DNA of 64,000 nucleotides from Desulfobulbus oligotrophicus. Its GTDB lineage: Bacteria > Desulfobacterota > Desulfobulbia > Desulfobulbales > Desulfobulbaceae. Below, one piece after another: positions 52,803 to 62,300 of the stretch (the stretch's first letter is position 1; each line of letters begins with the position of its first letter). Position numbers and translations under genes: made by a program. The stretch lies in contig NZ_CP054140.1 of assembly GCF_016446285.1 (NCBI RefSeq), forward strand, positions 1,779,501 to 1,843,500, read 5' to 3'. The notes below the pieces were generated by a model. The model ran no database searches. It was not told the DNA's origin and was given only the letters and a program-made list of their open reading frames with translations.

Positions 52803-53362
52803 CTGATGAATCTTTTCTCATACGCAAGCGTTGGTTGTTTGTGAGAAAGGGGTCTGTTTTTTTGTCATGGTTCTGCATTGCTGCCACCAGTGTCCACCCC
52901 CCTGAAAAAGATACCGGTTCCCGGCCCTGTCAGTATTGATACGCTGTGCCCGTAAGAGTTTTTCCATCAACAGGACGTTACACTGTCTCTGCCATACTGT
53001 CTCGCCGGTCCAGCCTGTTGATCTGTTCGGCAGATAGTCACCTGTGGTCAGCTGCTCCTCTTGTAAACGTGACAGTCTTTCAGGAGGTGTACTGTTGGCA
53101 GTGTATTAAGAGTTGCCGGCCTGTGAGAGAACGCGCGACCAGACACCAGCCCCATCATGATCCTGTTGTGCATGGATCACGTCTCTGTCCGGAGGTTGGT
53201 TTGCGCTATCAGTGATCAGTGCATACCATGTAGGCATACAAAAACAAGCAGGACAGAGCCGGCTTTGATACCGGGCTGCGCCAAGATGTTTGGCGATACT
53301 CTGCTGTCAGAATCAGCCGGGCCTTCTTTTTCACTCTGCCCACGACTGTTACGGAGATGTTC
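52803..53362. other. Intergenic region upstream of the multicopper oxidase gene
   Basis: About 560 bp with no convincing gene. Short frames (52946-53215, 53157-53366) have no start sites and no protein-like composition. It likely holds the cueO promoter, but no CueR-like dyad is visible. Confidence 0.4.
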
Positions 53363-54973
53363 ATGAAAAGACGTGATTTCATCAAGATGCTTGGACTGAC
53401 CGCCTTAAGTACCGGCATTCCCTTTCCTGCACTTATGGCTATTGCCGCCGAGACCACCCGGGTGTTGCCCATTGCTCCTTTGCTGCGTCCGGAAGACGGC
53501 CGACTCCTGTTAACGGTTCAGGAGGGACAGACAACATGGTTTGGCAGAAAGGTGAAGACCTGGGGGTATAGCGCAGACATTCTCGGCCCTACGCTTGCCC
53601 TGCGGAAAGGGGAGCTTGTCGCCATGAACGTGCAGAACCGGCTGCCGGAATCAACTGCTCTGCACTGGCATGGCCTGGAAGTGCCGGGGATAGCCGACGG
53701 TGGACCACAGGCCATGATCCCGGCCGGTGGTTCTTGGAAGCCGACCATCCGTGTCGACCAGCCTGCATCCACCTGCTGGTACCACCCTCACCCGCACCAG
53801 CGCACAGGTTTTCAGGTTGCCATGGGATTGGCCGGGATGATCATTGTGGAAGATGAGACCAGTGACGCGCTGGCACTCCCGAAAACCCATGGTGTGGACG
53901 ATATTCCCGTTGTTATCCAGGATAAACGACTGGATGAGAATTTTCAGATCAGCTATGCAATGGATGTTATGACCGCCACAGTGGGCTGGTTTGGTGATCT
54001 CATGATAACCAACGGTGCGTTTTATCCGCATCATGAGGCACCTCAAGGCTGGGTGCGGTTACGCCTGCTCAATGGCTGCAATGCACGGTCTCTGCGTCTG
54101 GCCTGCAGTGATAATAGGCCGATGTATGTGATCGCCAGTGATGGTGGTTTCCTGGAAACACCCATACAGGTGCATCAGCTGGATATGCTGATGGGTGAAC
54201 GTTTTGAGGTGCTGATTGATCTTGGCAGTGGTCGTGATGTTGATCTGCTGTCGTTACCGGTGCGTCAGCCGGGTATGAATATCCCTCCCTTTGACCAGAG
54301 TGTGCCTGTGCTGCGTTTACAACCAAACAGCAAACCCGGTCACAGGAGCATGCCCAAAGCCCTGGTGAAGCTGCCTGCCATTCCCAGCCATCAGCACCTG
54401 CCCATTCGTTATATTGATCTTTCCATGGATCACTGGATGATGATGCAGGGAATGCGTGAGTTGCGTGATCGTTTCGGCGGCAGTATGGGGCCGATGATGG
54501 GCGGTGGTATGATGGGCGCTGGTATGATGGGTGGTGGTATGATGGGTGGCGGTATGATGGGGCGCGGTCGGGGCATGATGGGCCGGGGAATGATGGGTGG
54601 AAGTGGGGGTGACATCTGGAAGAGCAATATGATCAACGGCCGAGCGTTCACCATGAACTATGCGTCGTTTGATGTGAAGGTGGGACAGTATGAAAAGTGG
54701 ATTGTCAACGGGTCAGACATGATGCTGCACCCCTTTCATGTCCATGGGTGTCAGTTCAGAATTTTGCAGGAAAACAACCGTCCACCTCTGCCCCACAGGA
54801 GAGGGCTGAAGGATACGGTTTTAGTGCAGGGTGGTGAAAGTGTTATCCTTGTTCGTTTTAAACATCAGGCACCCCCGGAACGTATGTACATGGCTCACTG
54901 TCATCTGTTGGAGCATGAAGATACAGGCATGATGATGTCTTTTACAACCAGTGCGGCAAAGACCCGAAGATAA
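53363..54973 (+). CDS. CueO-like multicopper oxidase with Met-rich segment
   Basis: A 536-residue secreted oxidase. The Tat signal begins KRRDFIKMLGLTALSTG, so it would be exported folded. All copper-site motifs are present: HWHGLE, WYHPHPHQRT, HPFHVHGCQF and the C-terminal HCHLLEHEDTGMM. Between the second and third domains lies a Met/Gly-rich stretch (about 375-415, repeats of GGGMM and GRGMM), typical of CueO-type cuprous oxidases. The ATG at 53363 follows GGAG; 53357 is an alternative. No other copper gene is seen beside it. Confidence 0.93.
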   Translation: MKRRDFIKMLGLTALSTGIPFPALMAIAAETTRVLPIAPLLRPEDGRLLLTVQEGQTTWFGRKVKTWGYSADILGPTLALRKGELVAMNVQNRLPESTALHWHGLEVPGIADGGPQAMIPAGGSWKPTIRVDQPASTCWYHPHPHQRTGFQVAMGLAGMIIVEDETSDALALPKTHGVDDIPVVIQDKRLDENFQISYAMDVMTATVGWFGDLMITNGAFYPHHEAPQGWVRLRLLNGCNARSLRLACSDNRPMYVIASDGGFLETPIQVHQLDMLMGERFEVLIDLGSGRDVDLLSLPVRQPGMNIPPFDQSVPVLRLQPNSKPGHRSMPKALVKLPAIPSHQHLPIRYIDLSMDHWMMMQGMRELRDRFGGSMGPMMGGGMMGAGMMGGGMMGGGMMGRGRGMMGRGMMGGSGGDIWKSNMINGRAFTMNYASFDVKVGQYEKWIVNGSDMMLHPFHVHGCQFRILQENNRPPLPHRRGLKDTVLVQGGESVILVRFKHQAPPERMYMAHCHLLEHEDTGMMMSFTTSAAKTRR

Positions 54974-55124
54974 GAGATGACGGTTTGTGGTGCAGATGGT
55001 ATCCGGGTTTGCTGTTGCTTTGCCGCTGCCGATGATCTGCAGCAGCACGTGGCAACAATGCCCCTGATTTGACGAGGCGCCAATCGGCCGTTGTTCAACT
55101 TCCGGAAGAATGAGAGGCGTACTT

Positions 55125-55334
55125 ATGAGTACATTGTTCAAAGTTGGTGATCATGTGAGATGGAATTCCGAGGCCGGCTGGGTAACAGGCACCATCATTG
55201 CCTGCCATACGGAAGACTTTGCCTTCAAGGGGTATACGCATCACGCCTCCCCGGCTGATCCCCAGTACGAGATCAAAAGCGACAAGACCGATCATATAGC
55301 CGCGCACAAGGGTCGTGTGCTCGAGCGTATCTGA
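55125..55334 (+). CDS. DUF2945 (HVA1-family) small protein
   Basis: A 69-residue protein that begins MSTLFKVGDHVRWNSEAGWV and continues GTIIACHTEDFAFKGYTHHA, then ASPADPQYEIKSDKTDHIAAHKG and L-E-R-I. It is the DUF2945/HVA1 motif, a small SH3-like fold found in stress-associated proteins. Function unknown. It is the first of a tight group with DUF488 and the UDG-like gene. Confidence 0.85.
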   Translation: MSTLFKVGDHVRWNSEAGWVTGTIIACHTEDFAFKGYTHHASPADPQYEIKSDKTDHIAAHKGRVLERI

Positions 55335-55366
55335 GTGCCCGACTGAGCAGGATCAGGAGCAGTCGA

Positions 55367-55942
55367 TTGGCAGCGACCTTTTTCACCATCGGCCATTCAA
55401 ATCGCAGTTGTGCCGACTTCCTGAGTCTGCTGCGTGAGCACAAGGTCACATGTCTGGTGGATATCCGCAAAATAACCCGTTCCCGGGCAAACAGTCAGTT
55501 TGATGCCATCCCCCTGTCCCTGGCGCTGGGTGAGGTCGGCATCACTTATCAACAGATCCCTGAGTTGGGCGGTTTCCGGGGCAAGAGTTACGATGTGCCG
55601 CCTGAGCTGAACGGTAACTGGCGTAATGCCGCCTTTCATCGCTATGCCGACTATGCACTGTCAGAGTCGTTTCAGCAGGGGCTGCTGCGTCTTTTACAGG
55701 CAGGCCTCAGCCAGTGTTGCGCAATCATGTGTGCTGAAGTTCTCTGGTGGCGCTGTCATCGTCGTATTGTATCCGATTACCTGCTTGCCAACGGACAGAC
55801 GGTCTTTCATATTATGGGGCCGAAACACGTTGTTCCTGCCCGACTGACCGATGGCGCGGTGATCCGGGAGGATCGATCGGTGGTGTATCCTGTTGCCGCT
55901 GTCGAGCCGGTGGAGGCAATGAAAAAGAGTGTGTCTGCCTGA
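55367..55942 (+). CDS. DUF488 family protein
   Basis: A 191-residue protein with the family marks FTIGHSNRSCADFLSLL, VTCLVDIRKITRSR, PELGGFRGKSYD, and a later LLQAGLSQCCAIMCAEVLWWRCHRRIV, which contains several cysteines and fits the conserved CAE region of DUF488. The start is a TTG at 55367 behind AGGAG. Its stop overlaps the next start (TGATG), so the two are coupled. The function of DUF488 is unknown; it often sits near DNA-repair or stress genes. Confidence 0.88.
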   Translation: MAATFFTIGHSNRSCADFLSLLREHKVTCLVDIRKITRSRANSQFDAIPLSLALGEVGITYQQIPELGGFRGKSYDVPPELNGNWRNAAFHRYADYALSESFQQGLLRLLQAGLSQCCAIMCAEVLWWRCHRRIVSDYLLANGQTVFHIMGPKHVVPARLTDGAVIREDRSVVYPVAAVEPVEAMKKSVSA

Positions 55943-56619
55943 TGAAGAACAGACAGCACAGCTTACCCCCTCATCCATCCTGGCCTTCACTCGATGCCCT
56001 GGTCAGGGCGGTGCGCAAGTGCCGAATCTGTCGGGACGAACCGTGGTATGGCCGGCCGCTGGATCATGAACCACGACCGATTGTCCAGGTGTCGGGCACA
56101 GCCCGTATCTGTATTGCCGGTCAGGCCCCCGGGATTCGCGCTCATACCAGTGGACGTCCCTTTACCGATCCATCCGGTGTTCGTCTGCGGCAGTGGATGG
56201 GGATCGATGAGGAGACATTTTATGATGAAACCCGTATTGCCGTCCTACCCATGGGGTTTTGTTTCCCAGGTCTGACTGCCGGCGGCAGTGATCTGCCGCC
56301 CCGCCGGGAATGTGCGCCGACCTGGCGTGCCGCTCTTTTCACCTGGCTGCCCCGGCTTGAGCTGCTGCTGCTGGTCGGCCGACATGCCCAGCAGTGGCAC
56401 TTGCCGCAGCTCTCCTTGCCGTCTCACTGTATCAGACAAAGCGTGCACCAGACCGTACGCTGCTGGCGGGAGATATATGAGGCTGATACCCGGCTACGGC
56501 ATGTGGTGCTGCCGCATCCTTCGTGGCGTAACAACAGCTGGCTCAAGAAAAACCCGTGGTTTGCAGCTGAGGTACTACCTGTGCTGCAACATCAGGTGCA
56601 TACTTTGCTGGTTAGTTGA
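55942..56619 (+). CDS. Uracil-DNA glycosylase superfamily protein (family 4/5-like)
   Basis: A 225-residue protein. Motif A reads GQAPGIRAHTSGRPFTDPSG (60-79), the family 4/5 form of the uracil site, and motif B is HPSWRNNSWLKKNPW (192-206). The paired cysteines CRIC (27-30) and later Cys (163, 174) could ligate a 4Fe-4S cluster. The start is the ATG at 55942, overlapping the DUF488 stop. The frame is open further upstream within DUF488, but that part is a shadow. Enzymatic specificity cannot be fixed by eye. Confidence 0.82.
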   Translation: MKNRQHSLPPHPSWPSLDALVRAVRKCRICRDEPWYGRPLDHEPRPIVQVSGTARICIAGQAPGIRAHTSGRPFTDPSGVRLRQWMGIDEETFYDETRIAVLPMGFCFPGLTAGGSDLPPRRECAPTWRAALFTWLPRLELLLLVGRHAQQWHLPQLSLPSHCIRQSVHQTVRCWREIYEADTRLRHVVLPHPSWRNNSWLKKNPWFAAEVLPVLQHQVHTLLVS

Positions 56620-56727
56620 GGATAAAAGACTCCGATGCCACCTGAACAGGGGTACTTCAGGGGCAGACGACCTGCAGCCGGGACGGTTACCTGGTGTGGG
56701 GGCCCCTGTCTGTTCTCCGCCGGCCTG

Positions 56728-58080
56728 TTAAAAGACCTTCCCTTCCTTCTGAAACTCCCGTTCAATACCGGTTTTGAGAGCCTCAAGGGTGATCTCTGTT
56801 GTGTGGTTGGCCAGAGCGGATAGACAGCAGAACTGAACGATGTTGACAATGTTGGCACCGGTCAGTTCGTACTTCTTGGCGATTGTGAGCAGCTCCTTTG
56901 GGTCCGGAGTCTGTACATCTCTGTGCTGCGGCATCACTTTCTGCCAGAGGGCATACCGTTCCTCCGGCCCGGGGAGGGGGAAGTAGACCACGGATTGGAA
57001 GCGGCGGAGAAAGGCTTCGTCAATGTTTGTTTTGAAGTTGGAGGCGAGAATCACGAGACCATCATGATTTTCGATCCGTTGCAGCAGGTAGGCCACCTCC
57101 TGGTTGGCATACTTGTCATGGGCATCCCGGACATTGGTACGTTTGCCGAACAGGGCATCCGCCTCGTCAAAGAAGAGGATCCAGTCCTTGCTGCGGGCGC
57201 GTTCAAAGAGCTGGGACAGATTTTTTTCTGTTTCCCCGATGAATTTTGAGACCACCATCGACAGATCGATCCGAAAGACATCTTTGCCGGTTTTCTTGCC
57301 AAGGACAAGGGCGGCAAGGGTTTTACCGGTTCCCGATGGGCCATGGAACAACGCCCGGTATCCGCGCCGGATCCACTTTCGCATGTGCCACTGCTGCATC
57401 ATGACCGCCTGCCAGTTGATCCAGTGCTCGAGTTCGTTGAGTTGGCTCCAGGTTGTCTCCGGTAACACCAGTTCTTCTTCACTTAGTTCAGTGGAGATAT
57501 ATTCGGCGGGAAAGTCCATGGACAATCGGGGTCGCAGGAACCTGCCGGAGATGAAGAGTTCAAGATAGTCGCGGGCCATGACGATCCGGCCGCTTAACAG
57601 CGGTTCACCCGGTTCGGGTTCGTTCAGCCGGAGGATGTTCTGTTGTGCAAACAGGTGTTCAGAGTCAAAGATGTGCTGCAGTTCAAACCGGCGGTGCAGG
57701 TTGTCACCGGCAAGCAGGAACAGGGCGGTTTCCCCGGTGGGCATGAAGCCTCGGGACTGTTTGCCGCGAGTGCCGCCGATCTGGGGGAAGTCGCCGGCCT
57801 GGGGCAGGGTCTGACTGAGTATGATATCGAAAAACTCCGGGCGGACATGGGGTGCCAGTGCCAGCAGCACCACGATGATCTCCTCCGGTGTCAACTTATG
57901 CCTGCGAATAAAGATCGACAGCTCGGAGTCATCCCTGGCTGAGACGAGTTTTTTGATATCGTCGAATTTTGTCGGGCCTGGATGGGCCTCAAAGTACCGG
58001 CTCAATCGCTGGTGGAGCATGTCGGCCAGAAACTTGAGGTACTGATCAATGGCCAGGGCATTTTTAGCAGAAGGGGTCAT
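56728..58080 (-). CDS. AAA+ ATPase of the eCIS locus (Afp15/PVC15-like)
   Basis: A 450-residue protein. N-terminal 200 residues are helical and eCIS-specific by position; the AAA+ domain has Walker A FHGPSGTGKT (245-254), Walker B ILFFDEADALFG (301-312), sensor-1 ILASNF (344-349) and arginine residues FLRRF (357-361). The lid follows (LTIAKKYELTGANIVNIV). An ATPase of this kind is a standard eCIS gene, possibly for assembly or loading. It is the last gene of the visible minus-strand operon, 26 bp after the small PFF protein. Confidence 0.88.
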   Translation of the reverse strand: MTPSAKNALAIDQYLKFLADMLHQRLSRYFEAHPGPTKFDDIKKLVSARDDSELSIFIRRHKLTPEEIIVVLLALAPHVRPEFFDIILSQTLPQAGDFPQIGGTRGKQSRGFMPTGETALFLLAGDNLHRRFELQHIFDSEHLFAQQNILRLNEPEPGEPLLSGRIVMARDYLELFISGRFLRPRLSMDFPAEYISTELSEEELVLPETTWSQLNELEHWINWQAVMMQQWHMRKWIRRGYRALFHGPSGTGKTLAALVLGKKTGKDVFRIDLSMVVSKFIGETEKNLSQLFERARSKDWILFFDEADALFGKRTNVRDAHDKYANQEVAYLLQRIENHDGLVILASNFKTNIDEAFLRRFQSVVYFPLPGPEERYALWQKVMPQHRDVQTPDPKELLTIAKKYELTGANIVNIVQFCCLSALANHTTEITLEALKTGIEREFQKEGKVF

Positions 58081-58106
58081 GGGTGGTTCATCAGGGTGTG
58101 TGGCTC

Positions 58107-58409
58107 TTACTGCTGCGGTGCCTGCTCTTTATCTTCCTGTCCCTCGGTCTGGCGCATAACCGGCATATTTTCCGTCTTCTCCTCAATATCAGCCGCACGC
58201 TGGACGGTTTCGTTTTGTTCCTCCTGTTCAGCCCGGCGGACAGTCTGCACCTTTTCTTCGTTCTCCTCAGTCTTTGCCTGTTTCTGGAAGAACGGTCGAC
58301 TTTCGCCTTGTTGTACACGGCTGCGGTCTGAGGTAAAGAAGGGGTGGTGCGGCTTGTTGTCCTGTTGTCTCTGGATGGGGCGTTTGATTCGTTTCATGGC
58401 ATTCCTCAT
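58107..58409 (-). CDS. Small PFF-motif protein of the eCIS operon
   Basis: A 100-residue highly charged protein (many Glu, Gln, Arg, Lys; no hydrophobic core). It contains two copies of a short motif, KPHHPFFTSDRS and SRPFFQKQAKTEE, which also appears twice in the N-terminus of the DUF4157 protein (RQPFFTPEQ, HRQPFFESE). The ATG at 58409 overlaps the TPR stop by 4 bp; ATG at 58397 has GAGGA upstream. It is likely an accessory or packaging partner rather than an enzyme (inference). Confidence 0.65.
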   Translation of the reverse strand: MRNAMKRIKRPIQRQQDNKPHHPFFTSDRSRVQQGESRPFFQKQAKTEENEEKVQTVRRAEQEEQNETVQRAADIEEKTENMPVMRQTEGQEDKEQAPQQ

Positions 58410-59377
58410 GGGAGTGTGCTGAGCAGTGACTCGGCCTGGGCCTGATATTCGCCGGGTGCAGCGACGACTGTTTTTTTCAGGAGCTCCCGGGCAGCCTCTG
58501 TCTTGCCCTGCTGCAGCAGCAGAAGACCTTTGTAATAGAGCGCCTTGCTGTTGCCCGGGTCCTGTTCAAGGGTCAGATTAAAATGCTCCAGTGCTGAATC
58601 CGGTTCACCGGCAGCCAGTTCAATGACGGCCAGGTTGTTACGGGCCTCGATATGGCCCGGCGCCAGGAGCAGGATGCGACGCAGCTCCATGACAGCCTCC
58701 TCACTCTGGCCTGTCTTGAGGTAGGTCATGGCCAGATTGTGCCGGACTTCCGCGTTTTCCGGTTCCAGACCAAGGGCGCGTTTAAAGTGTTTGCGGGCGG
58801 AGCCGAAGTCGTACTGGGCAAAGGTGATGATTCCGAAGAGCGCATGCAGCCGGGCATGCTCGTCATCGTAGTCTGCAGCCAGGGTCAGCACATCCCGTGC
58901 CTCATCAAGCCGGCGCTGCTGAACAAGACAGTGGGCCAGGTTGAGCAGGTTTTCCTGGTTGGGTTGAATGCGGTTGGCTATGGTCCAGTACGAGACGGCG
59001 CGATCGTTCTCATTGTGGAGCATGGCGAGTTTGGCCAGGCTTTCGTAGGCATGCCATGCGTTGTTGTCAAGCTCTGTTGCCCTGGTCAGGTACTCGTAGG
59101 CCTCTTCCCAACGCTGCATCAGCAGGTAGGCCTGGCCGAGGTTCGTATAGGCTGTTGCATAGGCGGGACTCAGTGCAATGGCGCGCTGGTACGCCTGCTC
59201 GGCACCCTCAAACTCCCGGCGTTGCATAAGGAGGAAGGCAAGGTTGTTGTGGGCGACAGCGCTCGAGTCGTCAAGCTCCAGTGCCTGCCGGTAACAGCGT
59301 TCCGCATCGGCCAGGTTGCCGGCCAGGTGGAGTTCAGCCCCCTCTTTGAGCAGTGTCTGTATAACGGTTGTATCCAT
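58406..59377 (-). CDS. Tetratricopeptide-repeat protein
   Basis: A 323-residue protein made almost wholly of TPR units, about eight to nine copies of 34 residues, for example HLAGNLADAERCYRQALEL, EGAEQAYQRAIALSP and DFGSARKHFKRALGLEP. No signal peptide and no enzyme domain. TPR proteins serve as scaffolds; here it lies between the DUF4157 gene (21 bp) and the PFF-motif gene (4-bp overlap), so a role with the eCIS cargo is likely but not shown. Confidence 0.85.
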   Translation of the reverse strand: MDTTVIQTLLKEGAELHLAGNLADAERCYRQALELDDSSAVAHNNLAFLLMQRREFEGAEQAYQRAIALSPAYATAYTNLGQAYLLMQRWEEAYEYLTRATELDNNAWHAYESLAKLAMLHNENDRAVSYWTIANRIQPNQENLLNLAHCLVQQRRLDEARDVLTLAADYDDEHARLHALFGIITFAQYDFGSARKHFKRALGLEPENAEVRHNLAMTYLKTGQSEEAVMELRRILLLAPGHIEARNNLAVIELAAGEPDSALEHFNLTLEQDPGNSKALYYKGLLLLQQGKTEAARELLKKTVVAAPGEYQAQAESLLSTLP

Positions 59378-59397
59378 GGCAGAGAAGAGTCGTTCTG

Positions 59398-62300
59398 TTA
59401 GAATTCATGAACCAGCGGATCAACGATCTTTTCCCGCACCTTGCCGGTCAGATCATCAAGGCTGGGATAGGTGAACCGCAGGTTTTCAAAGGACACATCC
59501 GCCTTGTTATCCTTGTAGGCAAACGGAAATTCAAAGCCGATCTCCAGGCCGGTATCAACCTCTTTCTTGAATATCGGCCATCTCCAGGTCTTGGAGATCT
59601 CCGCCGGCCAGACCCCGGCCGAGGCCCGTACGAACAGGTCGCCGCTGAAGCCGAGAATAGCCGCTACCTTGGCGTTGACCAGACCATCCAGTTCAAAGCC
59701 GGATGCAGGTGAGTACGAAAGCGCTGTGTGAAAAACCGGTTGTTTGGCTGCCGCCTTGATAAAAGCCGAAAGATCGATGCCACCGGTCAGTGCGGCAACA
59801 GCGACACTGGCCGAGAGCCCGAAGTCGACCCCGGCAGTGATGCCCGCTTCGGCAACAAACTCGAAATCAGCCCCACCGGTAATGCTCATCGTTTCCGGGT
59901 GCGCTGGATTGTACGTGATCTCGGCACCGACATTCACCAGGCTGCCGGGACCGATCTGCACGCTGGCCGTGAGTCTCGGCGAGATGACCGCCTCAACACC
60001 AATGGTGGTGATCCCGAGGGGAATACCGAATAACGGTATATGAATGGGCGGAACTGTGATCAGCGGCTTGTTGGCCACGCTGAGCAAGGTAGGAACCACC
60101 TCGAACCGCTGCGGCAGGCGGATGCCTCCGGTGACCTCAATCTCACCATTTTCAAGCAGGTTGACTCCGGCATTGACCACCAGCTTATCGGTGATCATCA
60201 GCTCCAAAGTGCTTTTACCATACACTTTGTAGTCCGGAAGGGCCTCACCGGTGGGATTGCCTGCAGCATCGATGGCCCGGTTGGTGATGCCGAGGTTGAG
60301 GGTACCCTTCAGGCGGTTCTTGTCATAGGCAACCCGGGCATCGACCAAGAAGATGTTGTTGTGGAATTCGAAATCGATCTGGGTGGAAAGACCGGGAATG
60401 TCGGGTGTGATCTTGCCGGCACCGCTGAAGTCGTAGTCATCCCCTGTTTTGATCAGTTTAAGTTGACCGGATCCCTCCTTGACGCCCGGCAGCTTGCCGA
60501 TTTTGATCGTGCCCTCGATCTCCGAGACCTCTTCACCAAACCTGATGGCCAGGGTCACTTCATCAACTCCTCTCAGCGCCACTTGAGCAGTGCCGTTGGC
60601 AGTCAGTTGCCTGTTGGCATAGGCAACAGCGATCTTTGCCGAGTCGATTCCCCTGACCGTACCTTTACTTATCTGCAACTCACCTTTGGCAGCCCAGCCC
60701 TGTTTGTTGTTGTACTCAACCTCAATGGAGGCTGCTCCCTGTTTGAAGAGTTTGGGGTCGAAGTCAAAACGGCCTTTAATGCCGAAATCGCCGTTACTCT
60801 TGCCAAGACCTGAAATCATACCGGTGCCGAGCTTGCTGATTTCAAAGAGCACGTCGCCTTCAACAAAGATGCCCTTGTTGCCCGCACCGATGGTGAGGAG
60901 TGCTGCATTGATCTTGAACGGTGGCGGCAGCTTGAACTCACCGGCAGTGATGGTCTTGCTGATTCCGAAGCTGTCTCCTTCCAGGAAAAAGTCGAGTTCA
61001 ACGCCTTCAAGAATATCAAGTGTGGGTTGAATCCGACCACGAACCACCAGACCGATCCCGGGAACGAAATCAACCATATCCAGCTCCGCAGGGCTGAGCC
61101 CGTTGATCTGCAGTTTACTCAGAATTTTTTCCAGGCCGCCCTGACCTTTTTTGCTGCCGCGTCGGGGCATGTGGCCGCCGAACACGATCCCATCCATCTT
61201 GTAGATGGGAATCGGCACCTTGATGTCGCCGTTAACCACGGAAGGAGGTGTGATGGTCAGTTCAATATCGCCAGCCTTTTCACCGGTCGGAGCCGGCGGG
61301 AAGGTGAACTTGCTCACCGCGATACCCTTTATTTTTTCAAGGTCTGCTTTGCGTAAACCAGTGCCGCCTGCCTCGGAGGTGTAGATAATCGGGTCGTTTT
61401 CAGTGCCTTTGGCCGCCGCAATCTGTCTGGTGGTCATGGGCTTGAACTGTTTCAGGTGTGCTGCATTGTCCGCTATATCTTTCTTTGACCAGTAGTCATC
61501 ACCCAGTGCACCTTTACTGAAGTTGGCCTTGGCATCGTCATAACCAACACTGCTGAAGGTGATGTCATAGGTGGTTTTGGCTGTTTTGAGACTGGGCAGC
61601 TTTTTGCCGGCATCAGCAGCTTGTTTTTTCGCCTCTTCGGAAGCAAGAAATGTGTTGACTGCAATCTCAATGGTCCTCTTCACCGCTGATCCTGAGGCGC
61701 GGTTGGCGGAGAAGTTGAGCAGCTCCATGTTATCAAGGGAGTTTTCACCGCCAAGTTGCAGTTCCTTGACATGGTCCACGTCATAGGCTGAAGCCTTGCC
61801 GGTCTTATTCCAGAGCGGTACCAGGGCATTTTTGACAATGGTCTCTTTGGAGCCGATCAGGTTCAGAGAGCCCCATTTTAAATAGTAGGCGTTGGCACTT
61901 GCATCATAGGCCATACTGTCGGCAGCCTTTTTCGTCAGCTTCTCAACCTCGGTTGTCACCTTGGGCTCAACACCGGTTTTCCACACCACATCCTGAGCCT
62001 TGCTGGAACTGGTTGCCGTATCCTTATACGAATCTTTCCGTTTATAGTTGCGATTACGTGTAACCGCTGTACCGATCAGGTTTTTATTGCGGCCCTTGAG
62101 CTTGGGAAGATACAGTTTTTTGATGGTGATGGTCTTGTCACTGAAGTTAATTGCCGGCTCTTTGGAGCCCCCGGGATTGGCGGCCCTGTTCACCATTGGC
62201 TGTAAGCCGTCACGCTGCTGCAGGGTATGGGTGAGTTCGTGGGCAAGCAGGTGTTTCCCTGCAGAGGTCTCCGGATTGTAGGTCCCCTCATTGAAGTAGA

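Noticed and set aside
53157-53366. Small frame upstream of the multicopper oxidase
   Set aside because: No ribosome binding site and its translation has no domain or signal features.
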